NCBI GenBank assembly: GCA_947629965.1 | Contig: CANRFS010000028.1 | Location: 1-13,213 of the forward strand | From: an uncultured Clostridia bacterium | GTDB taxonomy: Bacteria; Bacillota; Clostridia; TANB77; CAG-508 | DNA: 13,213 bases | Direction of reading: 5' to 3' | Notes under the pieces: generated by a model | Told to the model about the DNA's origin: nothing | What the model saw: only the letters and a program-made list of their open reading frames with translations | The model's database searches: none | Part shown: one piece after another, positions 7,039 through 13,111 of the stretch | Position numbering within the stretch: the first letter of the stretch is position 1 | How the letters are laid out: every line of letters begins with the position of its first letter | Position numbers and translations under genes: made by a program

Positions 7039-8037
7039 CTAAATTCCTTTGTATTTTTTTAATTTTACTGTGATTAATACTATGCTTATAATTAATGCAA
7101 TGCCTGCTATAATAACACTTTGCGCTCCTGTATATGGTAATTTATTTGTTGAAGTAGTGTTGTCTTTTTCTTTTTCACCACTTTCTGGAGCATTAGCCTG
7201 CTCTTCCTTATCTAATCCATTCCAAGATATTTCATCTAATAGCTCCTTACTTCCACCATATACATATCCTTGATAAAGTGCAACATCTTCAACAGGATAA
7301 TATTTACCATCTTCATTTTCTAACTCAAAGTAAGCGTAATAGAATTCCCCATCTACTATATTTAGAGAATTAATTATAGATTTACTATTCATGTGTGGTA
7401 AAGTTCCATTGTATATAGATTTCGCTGATTTTGCATAATCTAATAGTTTTTGATATCCATTATTTTGATTATTTTTAATAGCTTCTAATATACTTTTATC
7501 TGAAATCACACCTATTTTTACATTTACTTTTCTCTCTGTATAAACTTCTAAACAATGTATATATGTATTATCATCTGCAAATGTTGCAATAAACCTTTCT
7601 CCAAGTGGTAACTGTTCTAATCTTTCTACTTTTTTGGCACTTACTACCATTTTGGGCGTACTGTCAGCATCAAATTCGCAAATCCAAACATATATATCCC
7701 CTTTCGTTTCAACTATACTATCTAGATTATAAATTTCATTACTATTTTTACCTAATGAACACCAAGCTTCAGTAATATCGTCAACATCTTGTATATTTAA
7801 TTGTTCGTTTTGATTATGAGAAACATATGCATAGTAATAGTTGCCTTCTACATAATCTACATTTTTTACTTTTAAGGCTAAACCTGCATGACTACTTTCG
7901 TCATACCCTGTCCACTCAAATTCTATATTGCTCATGTCTGCTCTTGCTGGTTCTTCTGCATTTGAAATAGTTACTGCTCCTAAGATTAATAAAATAAAAA
8001 TACCTAAAATTATATAAATTTTTCTAAATTTAAACAT
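7039..8037 (-). CDS. LPxTG sortase-anchored surface protein
   Basis: The 332-residue product has a clear Sec signal peptide (basic MFKFRK, hydrophobic core at about 8-22, likely cleavage after SNA at 27). At the C-terminus it carries a full sortase signal: LPYTG at 300-304, a hydrophobic helix at about 306-325 and the basic tail KLKKYKGI. Sortase A should therefore join it to the cell wall. The ectodomain contains two related segments, around VEGNYYYAYVSHNQNE (63-78) and VDGEFYYAYFELENEDG (about 226-242), suggesting a diverged internal duplication. A Ser/Thr/Lys-rich linker of about 25 residues precedes the anchor. The ATG has a strong AAGGAGG, and a promoter is found upstream. It is the first gene of the five-gene envelope operon. 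No sortase gene is in the window, and its ligand is unknown. Confidence 0.9.
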   Translation of the reverse strand: MFKFRKIYIILGIFILLILGAVTISNAEEPARADMSNIEFEWTGYDESSHAGLALKVKNVDYVEGNYYYAYVSHNQNEQLNIQDVDDITEAWCSLGKNSNEIYNLDSIVETKGDIYVWICEFDADSTPKMVVSAKKVERLEQLPLGERFIATFADDNTYIHCLEVYTERKVNVKIGVISDKSILEAIKNNQNNGYQKLLDYAKSAKSIYNGTLPHMNSKSIINSLNIVDGEFYYAYFELENEDGKYYPVEDVALYQGYVYGGSKELLDEISWNGLDKEEQANAPESGEKEKDNTTSTNKLPYTGAQSVIIAGIALIISIVLITVKLKKYKGI

Positions 8038-8082
8038 AATTTTCCTCCTTTTCTTTAGTTTTTTTGTTGTATTTTCTCGTTT

Positions 8083-8111
8083 ATTATAAATTTTTATCGT
8101 TTTAATTGCAA
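8083..8111 (-). promoter_or_regulatory. Promoter of the envelope-protein operon
   Basis: TTGCAA (8106-8111) and TATAAT (8083-8088) are separated by exactly 17 bases. The transcript would begin near 8075, giving a leader of about 35-40 bases before the LPxTG gene. It lies downstream of the RNA gene terminators, so the operon has its own start. Confidence 0.75.
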
Positions 8112-8170
8112 TAAATAAAGATAATATGTCTATTTTTAAATTTACGTAATTTAATTACTCTATTTTCCAT

Positions 8171-8191
8171 AAAAAAAGACTAAATCTAGTC
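8171..8191 (-). terminator. Second terminator downstream of the 6S-like RNA
   Basis: Hairpin GACTA-AATC-TAGTC (8178-8191) is followed on the minus strand by seven Ts (8177-8171). It lies after a 38-base pyrimidine tract (8196-8234 as read on the minus strand) that follows the RNA gene, and probably catches read-through before the envelope promoter. Confidence 0.65.
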
Positions 8192-8225
8192 CGTCCAAAA
8201 AAAGAAAAAAAAGAAAAAAGGAAAA

Positions 8226-8427
8226 AAATAAAAGCCCCGCCTTAGCCGTACTTAAAAGAATTTTTAAGGACCTGTTCTTACACAGGTGGGTGCCTACCTA
8301 AATATTCATGGGCTTCTTACTACTAGTTAAAGTGTAAGCTTGCACGCCATATTTACGAGATTCAGCTCCCTTACTCCTCTTTGTTGGTTCTAAAAATTCT
8401 GTCATTACGCACTATGCAGGGAAATTT
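8226..8427 (-). ncRNA. ssrS: Probable 6S RNA (SsrS), rod-shaped noncoding RNA
   Basis: No open frame fits here. The minus strand folds into a long rod with a core of about 187 nt, as in 6S RNA (180-200 nt). Paired segments, written as plus-strand positions: 8416-8421 with 8235-8240; 8406-8409 with 8247-8250; 8391-8400 with 8257-8266 (10 perfect pairs); 8349-8355 with 8299-8305 (7 pairs); and an apical 8334-8338 with 8316-8320. A large unpaired bubble lies between the 10-pair and 7-pair stems, the open-complex mimic expected of 6S RNA. Two mutually exclusive hairpins sit on its 3' side, sharing 8284-8287. A U-rich tract follows. 6S RNA binds the housekeeping RNA polymerase and lowers its activity in stationary phase. 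The call is from structure and length; another Clostridia-specific RNA is possible. Confidence 0.7.
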
Positions 8428-8452
8428 ATTAACTTATTCTTATGTTATATTT

Positions 8453-8482
8453 ATATTACCACAGTCATATATTTTTATGCAA
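8453..8482 (-). promoter_or_regulatory. Extended -10 promoter of the 6S-like RNA
   Basis: TAATAT (8453-8458) is preceded by TGG, an extended -10, and by TTGCAT (8477-8482) at 18 bases. The start would be near 8446, about 20-25 bases before the first stem, so a short 5' trim is likely. Confidence 0.65.
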
Positions 8483-8579
8483 TTTTATTAATTTTTTAAA
8501 TAAAATTTATTTTACTATTCTAAGTACATTAATCTTATATATGCTATGTTTTTTACATTAATTTATACTCTTTTACTAT

Positions 8580-8608
8580 TTGATATTTACTCAATTTAAT
8601 GTTATAAT
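8580..8608 (+). promoter_or_regulatory. Possible plus-strand promoter
   Basis: TTGATA (8580-8585), 17 bases, then TATAAT (8603-8608) preceded by TGT, giving an extended -10. It is the best promoter match on the plus strand of this 690-base non-ORF stretch and fires straight into the hairpin at 8627-8664. In DNA this AT-rich a chance match is quite possible. Confidence 0.35.
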
Positions 8609-8626
8609 TATTTAAAGTTATGTTTT

Positions 8627-8664
8627 AAAAAGCAGGACATTTTTTGATAAATTTCCTGTTTTTT
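8627..8664. terminator. Hairpin terminator, usable on both strands
   Basis: Arms 8627-8637 and 8654-8664 pair over 11 positions (one G-U, core CAGGA/TCCTG). One mismatch and four more pairs close a 6-base loop. On the plus strand it is followed by a very T-rich tail; on the minus strand five Ts lie in the second arm. It may back up the terminator at 8690-8715 for the 49-residue gene or end a tiny plus-strand RNA. Confidence 0.7.
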
Positions 8665-8689
8665 CTTTTTATCTTTTTTAAAAATGATT

Positions 8690-8715
8690 AAGGGACGAAA
8701 TTACTCTCGTCCCTT
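8690..8715. terminator. Terminator of the 49-residue gene
   Basis: Perfect 9-base repeat AAGGGACGA / TCGTCCCTT with an 8-base loop starts 10 bases after the stop codon at 8726. The minus-strand tail is TTAATCATTTTT; the plus-strand tail is TTTT. Confidence 0.8.
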
Positions 8716-8725
8716 TTATTAAGGA

Positions 8726-8875
8726 TTATTTCTTCTTATCTTTATAACCTGGGCATTGCCTTGAATTACACCTGTTTTGTTTCTTTTCTTCCCTTTTGCA
8801 AGTTAAATATTTCTTGCAAAATGATGAAGCACCTTTTTTTGTCTTGGATTCCCGTAATTTTTTCTTGGTTAACAT
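8726..8875 (-). CDS. Small basic four-cysteine protein, 49 residues
   Basis: I do not recognise this family. The frame runs from ATG 8875 to TAA 8726, with AAGGAG about 10 bases upstream, an extended -10 promoter, and a terminator 10 bases after the stop; this full gene layout is the main support. The product is very basic (Lys/Arg about one third), starting MLTKKKLRESKTKKG. It has cysteines at 20, 26, 36 and 41 (CX5C-X9-CX4C) within SSFCKKYLTCKREE and NRCNSRQCPGYK. The four-Cys pattern plus basic tails suggests a zinc-binding nucleic-acid-associated or ribosome-associated peptide, but spacing does not match a zinc ribbon that I can name. It lies between the beta-propeller gene (94 bases upstream) and the 6S-like RNA. 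Confidence 0.7.
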   Translation of the reverse strand: MLTKKKLRESKTKKGASSFCKKYLTCKREEKKQNRCNSRQCPGYKDKKK

Positions 8876-8900
8876 ACTAAAAAAGCTCCTTAAAATTATT

Positions 8901-8918
8901 TAATAGCAAATGCTATTA
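8901..8918. promoter_or_regulatory. Palindromic operator-like site
   Basis: TAATAGCA-AA-TGCTATTA is a perfect 8-base inverted repeat with a 2-base centre. It begins about at the predicted transcription start of the 49-residue gene, 8 bases past the -10. A symmetric site here is where a dimeric repressor would bind; the regulator is unknown. As RNA a 2-base loop is too tight for a full hairpin, which favours a DNA site. Confidence 0.5.
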
Positions 8919-8925
8919 TGTTTAT

Positions 8926-8954
8926 ATATTATCATAATTTTTAGCAATTTTAAA
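8926..8954 (-). promoter_or_regulatory. Extended -10 promoter of the 49-residue gene
   Basis: TAATAT (8926-8931) preceded by TGA (extended -10), with a weak -35 TTTAAA (8949-8954) at 17 bases. It lies between the stop of the beta-propeller gene (8970) and the palindrome at 8901-8918. Confidence 0.55.
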
Positions 8955-8969
8955 GTCTTTTATGCAATT

Positions 8970-10979
8970 TTATTCATTATCTTCTAATTTTATTTCTAAA
9001 GATCCACTCTCTTGCATTGTATTCATATCCGTTGACTTTATTAATCCTTCTGATAATGTAAACAATGAATCATTTATATAAATTATTCTTTCTACTGCTT
9101 TTGTATAGTCATAATCTCTATATCCATCTGTAATTTGCATATGTGCTATTTTTCCCTTTAATTTAAATCCATTATCTAAATCTAATCCATATACTATTGC
9201 ACCTTGAAATTTTAGTTTTGTTCTGTAATTTTCCTCTTCTTCAGATATTGAAATTGGAAATGCAATTATATTCTTTTCTTTTGAAAATAACAATGCTTTG
9301 TGATTATTTAATATTTCAGAATATGTTCCTTTTTCTCCAATATCAACTGAATAAAGTTCTTTCGGACTGTTTGGATTGGTTACATCAAATAATGCCATTT
9401 TCATACCATCTGTAACAACTCCACCATACTGATTAGTCTTAGTGTTTTCTCCAAAACCAATTATATGATTTTCGTCATAAGGATGCAAGTATTTACTATA
9501 ACCTGGTATTTTTAATTCACCAAGAACAATAGGATTATTAGGGTTTGATAAATCAATTACAAATAATGGATCTGTCTCAACAAATGTTACCATATATGCT
9601 CTATTCCCTATAAATCTTACTGAATATATTTTTTCACCTTTTGCTAAATTTTCTATCTTTCCTATTGTTTCTAGATTTTCGTTTAACACATATAAATTAT
9701 TTGTATTTGTTTTTGAATTCCAGTTTTGTGAATCTGTTGTTGCAATCCTAAAATATCCGTTTTTTTCATCCATTGAAAACTGATTTAATACTCTTCCAGG
9801 AACACTACCTGCTTTTTCATATATTGCTTTTGAATTTTCTAATTTAAATTTGTATATATAAGTATTGACATCATAATTATTATAATATCCATATACTCTT
9901 TCATCTTCATATTCATATTTTACTCTTGTTATATATAAATTATTTTGTGATGAATATATGTCACTTCCTGCTCCTAAATAAGTATCTATATTTGCTTTTT
10001 CATTATTATTAACATTGAAACCTGCAATATTTAAATATGATGTATCTTCACTTTCTGGAAAATAACAAATATCATTGTATTGTAAACATTTTTCTTCATT
10101 TCCTATGGCTGTATCTATATACTTAGGTTTAAACATTTCTTCATCTAATTCTGCTATATCATCTTTAAATAAATATGTGTATATATATTTATTAGCTATA
10201 AAATATATGTTGTCACCTATCATTCTTGAAGATAAATAAGAACCTTCTATTTCTACTTCTCTATCTAATTTTGGATTTGTTTTATCTTCTATATTATATA
10301 CTTTTGCAGTAGTACGACTATCATTTTGAATAGGATATATACTATCTACCATCATTAAGTCATCATAATAGTTATTTTCTTTTTGTCCAATAACAATTAA
10401 TTTATTATTATATATATATAATTCTCTTGGATTTAATTTTTCTTCTTTGCTATATGAAATCTCAGAAAGTATTTTTAAATCTGAACTGTTTTCTGCATTT
10501 ACTATTACTACTTTTTTAGAACTTATATAATAAATATAACGTCCGTCTGTTTTTACTATATCTGCTTCATCTACTCCCTCTACTTGCGTATTTGTCGTTG
10601 AATAATCTGCTTCACTTTTTTCTAAAGTTGATTCTGATGTCGCTGAGCTTGTTACTGAATCTGTAAAAGCAATATCTTTATTTGTTTCATATAGTTCAGA
10701 ATTTTGATTTTTCATTATATTATATAAATTTTCAAAATTTTCTAGTTTAGGTAACCCATTATTTTGCTCTACAATTTCTATTGGTGTAACTTTATTTTTG
10801 TTATTAATCATAGGTATTGCTATAGATATTCCTATAACAAAAACAATTATTGAAGATGCTAATATAGAATATATATTTTTATGTTTTTTATTTTGAGTAA
10901 TTTTATTTATAGTTCTTTCTTTTAAATCTCTATCCACTTTTATTTCATTTACAGCATCAACATATTCTTTCTTTTTCAT
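8970..10979 (-). CDS. Membrane-anchored beta-propeller domain protein
   Basis: This 669-residue protein has a cytosolic N-terminus (1-36) and one hydrophobic helix (about 37-57). A low-complexity Ser/Thr/Glu linker (about 95-130) leads into a large extracellular domain. That domain opens with VEGVDEADIVKTDG at 133-146, the hallmark of the secreted beta-propeller family distantly related to WD40 (Beta_propel, COG4880). Repeating blade-like segments follow, such as YNIEDKTNPKLDREVEIEG, DLSNPNNPIVLGELKIPGYS and DVTNPNSPKELYSVDIGEKG. Its ATG overlaps the sigma factor stop by one base, and the GGAGGT ribosome binding site lies within that gene. The topology and coupling suggest the short cytosolic tail restrains the sigma factor while the propeller senses an outside signal. 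This anti-sigma role is inferred; no zinc-binding HXXXCXXC anti-sigma motif is present. Confidence 0.88.
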   Translation of the reverse strand: MKKKEYVDAVNEIKVDRDLKERTINKITQNKKHKNIYSILASSIIVFVIGISIAIPMINNKNKVTPIEIVEQNNGLPKLENFENLYNIMKNQNSELYETNKDIAFTDSVTSSATSESTLEKSEADYSTTNTQVEGVDEADIVKTDGRYIYYISSKKVVIVNAENSSDLKILSEISYSKEEKLNPRELYIYNNKLIVIGQKENNYYDDLMMVDSIYPIQNDSRTTAKVYNIEDKTNPKLDREVEIEGSYLSSRMIGDNIYFIANKYIYTYLFKDDIAELDEEMFKPKYIDTAIGNEEKCLQYNDICYFPESEDTSYLNIAGFNVNNNEKANIDTYLGAGSDIYSSQNNLYITRVKYEYEDERVYGYYNNYDVNTYIYKFKLENSKAIYEKAGSVPGRVLNQFSMDEKNGYFRIATTDSQNWNSKTNTNNLYVLNENLETIGKIENLAKGEKIYSVRFIGNRAYMVTFVETDPLFVIDLSNPNNPIVLGELKIPGYSKYLHPYDENHIIGFGENTKTNQYGGVVTDGMKMALFDVTNPNSPKELYSVDIGEKGTYSEILNNHKALLFSKEKNIIAFPISISEEEENYRTKLKFQGAIVYGLDLDNGFKLKGKIAHMQITDGYRDYDYTKAVERIIYINDSLFTLSEGLIKSTDMNTMQESGSLEIKLEDNE

Positions 10980-11458
10980 TATTCTATACCTCCTTCAATT
11001 TTTTCTTTTAATTTTTCCCTTGCACGTGCAAGTCTAGTTTTTATTGTATTTTCATTTGTTTTTAATATTTTACTTATTTCATTTATTTTATAGTTTTCAT
11101 AGTAATATAAATGGATAATAGTTCTATATTTTAAAGGCAATTCTTGTACTGCATAATAAATGTCATGTCTTTCTTTTGTTTCAAATGTGATATTTTCTTT
11201 CATTTCAGATTTATATTTTAAATATTTAGAATTTAATAAATTTTTACTGCAATTAATTGTAACTCGTATTAGCCAAGCTTTTTCATGTTCTTCATTTTCA
11301 AATTCTGGTAGTTTTTTAGCAAGTCTTAAAAATACCTCTTGATAAACATCTTCACTATTTTCTTTCGATTTAGTTCTTACTAGAGCTAGCCTGTATATCA
11401 TATCTGAATATTTTTCTACCATTCTTTCTAAATATCTGTTTTTATCTATATATTCCAT
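10979..11458 (-). CDS. ECF-type (sigma-70 family) RNA polymerase sigma factor
   Basis: ECF sigma factors direct RNA polymerase to small stress or envelope regulons. This one has 159 residues, typical for the two-domain group. Sigma region 2 spans about 10-76 (SDMIYRLALVRTKSKENSEDVYQEVFLRLAK, then EKAWLIRVTINCSKNLL). Region 4 spans about 104-152 (ELPLKYRTIIHLYYYENY, then the helix-turn-helix INEISKILKTNENTIKTRLARAREKLK). The start is ATG 11458, which has AGGTG at 11465-11469; the GTG three codons upstream is part of that site. It is translationally coupled to the downstream beta-propeller protein, its likely regulator. An upstream TGAAACTT element suggests self-control. The exact ECF group is not assigned. 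Confidence 0.93.
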   Translation of the reverse strand: MEYIDKNRYLERMVEKYSDMIYRLALVRTKSKENSEDVYQEVFLRLAKKLPEFENEEHEKAWLIRVTINCSKNLLNSKYLKYKSEMKENITFETKERHDIYYAVQELPLKYRTIIHLYYYENYKINEISKILKTNENTIKTRLARAREKLKEKIEGGIE

Positions 11459-11476
11459 AAATATCACCTGTTATAA

Positions 11477-11506
11477 ATAATACCATAAAAATTTATAAAA
11501 AGTTTC
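11477..11506 (-). promoter_or_regulatory. Promoter region of the sigma factor operon
   Basis: The minus strand has GAAACT (11501-11506), within TGAAACTTTT, and TATTAT (11477-11482) preceded by TGG, at 18 bases. The AAC-containing -35 is typical of ECF-dependent promoters, so autoregulation is possible. The extended -10 would equally serve the housekeeping sigma factor. Confidence 0.45.
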
Positions 11507-11514
11507 ATTTTAGC

Positions 11515-11541
11515 AAAAAAAAAATCAACCTTGGTTTTTTT
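11515..11541 (-). terminator. Terminator after tRNA-Ser
   Basis: A run of seven As, CCAAGG and GGTTGA form a small A/T-rich hairpin ending in ten Ts on the minus strand, starting just after the tRNA 3' end. The stem is weak, but the U tract is long. Confidence 0.55.
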
Positions 11542-11546
11542 ATATA

Positions 11547-11639
11547 TGGCGGAGTGGGTGGGATTCGAACCCACGTGCCACGTTTCAATGGCTAACTGTT
11601 TTCGAGACAGCTTCGTTATGACCACTTCGATACCACTCC
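11547..11639 (-). tRNA. tRNA-Ser, anticodon CGA
   Basis: The 93-base minus-strand RNA folds as a class II tRNA. Acceptor stem GGAGTGG (11633-11639) pairs with CCACTCC before an encoded GCCA end. The anticodon loop is CTCGAAA between CTGT and ACAG, giving CGA (reads UCG). A long variable arm follows (TAGCCATTGAAACGTGGC), as in serine tRNAs, then a GTGGGTTCGAATCCCAC T arm. Confidence 0.96.
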
Positions 11640-11648
11640 ATCGTTAAT

Positions 11649-11677
11649 ATATTAACACACATTTAATAATTTATAAA
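11649..11677 (-). promoter_or_regulatory. Candidate promoter of tRNA-Ser
   Basis: TAATAT (11649-11654) with a TGT extended -10 and TTTATA (11672-11677) at 17 bases lies in the 72-base gap after the MGMT-fusion gene, with a start about 3 bases before the mature tRNA. No terminator separates it from the upstream gene, so read-through may also supply the tRNA. Confidence 0.45.
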
Positions 11678-11711
11678 GATATGTTTTTGCAATTTTTATA
11701 ATATCTATTTA

Positions 11712-12701
11712 CTACTCTCTCCATTGATATAACTTAAGGTCTACCATATTATTTATTACCTTAATTCCTTCATTTTCTAGTCTCTTTCTTTGTATGCTCT
11801 TTCCTCCAAATACAAAGCTTTCAGCAAGCTCACCTTTAGAATTTAAAACTTTATAACAAGGATATTTATCTCCATCTGGATTTTTGTGAAGTATATTTCC
11901 GACAGCCCTTGCAAGGCCTTTGTTTCCTAAATACTCTGCAACTTGCTTATATGTTACAACTTTTCCCTTTGGTATTGTAGTTAAATAATCATATACTTTT
12001 TGAGATAAATTGTCCCCTGTAAGACCACATTTATTACCAATTGAAATTTTATAACTGTTATCAATTAATTTATATATTTGTTTTGTATCTACTGAGTTAT
12101 CAAGTTTTATCGTTATCCAACTTTTCTTATTCATATGATAGCCTGGAAATATATTTTTATTATCTATTATTTCTTCTATTTTCTCTTTTTGATATCTTAA
12201 ATCAATAATCTCAATAATATCACCTGATTCAATGCCTAATTTGTTTTTTGATACTGTTAATAGTAAAGCATACCATTTATTATTTTGCTTATTTCTCCAA
12301 ATGGCATTATCATCAAATTTCTCCCATAAAAATTCTAATTCATCATCATATTTTTTCTTTATATAATTAATAATATTTATTGCTTGACTGCTTTTAAAGA
12401 TCTCTTTATTTGTGCAATTAGTTATTACATCTTCTATTATACGTTCATATTCTTCTTTTAATTTGCCTATAAATTCTCCTGCTGAATCCTCAATATCTAC
12501 AAGGGCATATTCTTCATTGTTTTCTATATCTATTAATTTTGAATATTGCTTTTCTTCTGAAAAAAATATATTTACTTTAAATTGATTATGATATATAGGT
12601 GTCTTGTATGTATATACGTTGTTATCCTTGATAAATCCGTATTTAATTAATTTTTCATAGTCTATTGTTCTATTTTTTAAACTCTCTTTTAAATTTCTCA
12701 T
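11712..12701 (-). CDS. MmcQ/YjbR and MGMT-like fusion protein
   Basis: Three parts are visible in 329 residues. Residues about 1-95 are an alpha/beta domain that I cannot name. Residues about 103-220 are an MmcQ/YjbR (CyaY-like) domain, shown by AIWRNKQNNKWYALLLTV (133-150) and the FPGYHMNKKSWITIKLD pattern (185-201). Residues about 230-315 match the DNA-binding domain of O6-alkylguanine-DNA alkyltransferases: TIPKGKVVTYKQVAEYLGN (242-260), the RAVGN arginine-finger segment (265-269), PCYKVLNSKGELA (281-293) and a FGGKSIQRKRLENEGI end. The motif is PCYK instead of the usual PCHR. The acceptor Cys (282) is kept, unlike alkyltransferase-like proteins, which carry Trp there, but the His that assists it is Tyr. 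Methyl transfer is thus uncertain. AGGAG lies 5 bases before the ATG. It is monocistronic, followed by tRNA-Ser. Confidence 0.85.
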   Translation of the reverse strand: MRNLKESLKNRTIDYEKLIKYGFIKDNNVYTYKTPIYHNQFKVNIFFSEEKQYSKLIDIENNEEYALVDIEDSAGEFIGKLKEEYERIIEDVITNCTNKEIFKSSQAINIINYIKKKYDDELEFLWEKFDDNAIWRNKQNNKWYALLLTVSKNKLGIESGDIIEIIDLRYQKEKIEEIIDNKNIFPGYHMNKKSWITIKLDNSVDTKQIYKLIDNSYKISIGNKCGLTGDNLSQKVYDYLTTIPKGKVVTYKQVAEYLGNKGLARAVGNILHKNPDGDKYPCYKVLNSKGELAESFVFGGKSIQRKRLENEGIKVINNMVDLKLYQWRE

Positions 12702-12800
12702 AGATACTCCTATATTTATTACTCTATCATTTTTTATTACTTATATCCCATTTTATAATGTATCTCTTTATGACAGTTTGAACAAAGCAGTATATAAAAA

Positions 12801-12834
12801 AATAACAGATAAGTGCAATCACAAATCTGCTATT
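12801..12834 (-). terminator. Terminator of the 5S and tRNA-Asn unit
   Basis: A 10-base stem with one G-U pair (12825-12834 with 12801-12810) is topped, after a T-T internal loop, by GTG/CAC. A T-rich run follows on the minus strand. It starts 5 bases after the tRNA CCA end. Confidence 0.85.
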
Positions 12835-12838
12835 CTTT

Positions 12839-12914
12839 TGGCTCCCCAAGTTGGACTCGAACCAACGACCTATCGGTTAACAGCCGAGCGCTCTACCAAC
12901 TGAGCTATTGGGGA
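12839..12914 (-). tRNA. tRNA-Asn, anticodon GUU
   Basis: Standard 76-base cloverleaf. TCCCCAA (12908-12914) pairs with TTGGGGA before the encoded GCCA. The D arm is AGCTCAGTTGGTAGAGC, the anticodon loop is CTGTTAA in a CTCGG/CCGA stem giving GTT, and the T arm is GTTGGTTCGAGTCCAAC. It follows the 5S gene after a 9-base gap, so both derive from one precursor. Confidence 0.97.
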
Positions 12915-12923
12915 ATATTTAAA

Positions 12924-13039
<116 letters not shown>

Positions 13040-13082
13040 AAATTATTAACTTTTTTATGTGCTTTTATTTAGCACGTTTTGT

Positions 13083-13111
13083 ATTATAATATATTATTTT
13101 CTATTTTGCAA
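13083..13111 (-). promoter_or_regulatory. Promoter of the 5S and tRNA-Asn unit
   Basis: TTGCAA (13106-13111), exactly 17 bases, then perfect TATAAT (13083-13088). The start would be near 13076, about 37 bases before the mature 5S. The leader holds a small GTGCT/AGCAC hairpin (13059-13075), perhaps a processing site. The remaining bases up to 13213 are AT-rich and I see nothing that I can support in them. Confidence 0.75.

Noticed and set aside
8196..8234. Plus-strand purine tract as a possible triplex or slipped-repeat element
   Set aside because: Directly after the RNA gene it is better explained as the U-rich termination zone on the minus strand; the repeat is irregular.
8226..8427. Reading the 6S-like RNA as a cis-acting riboswitch for the LPxTG gene, or as tmRNA, RNase P RNA or SRP RNA
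   Set aside because: Two terminators and an independent promoter separate it from the LPxTG gene. It lacks the tag-peptide/CCA end of tmRNA, and its length and motifs do not fit RNase P or SRP RNA.
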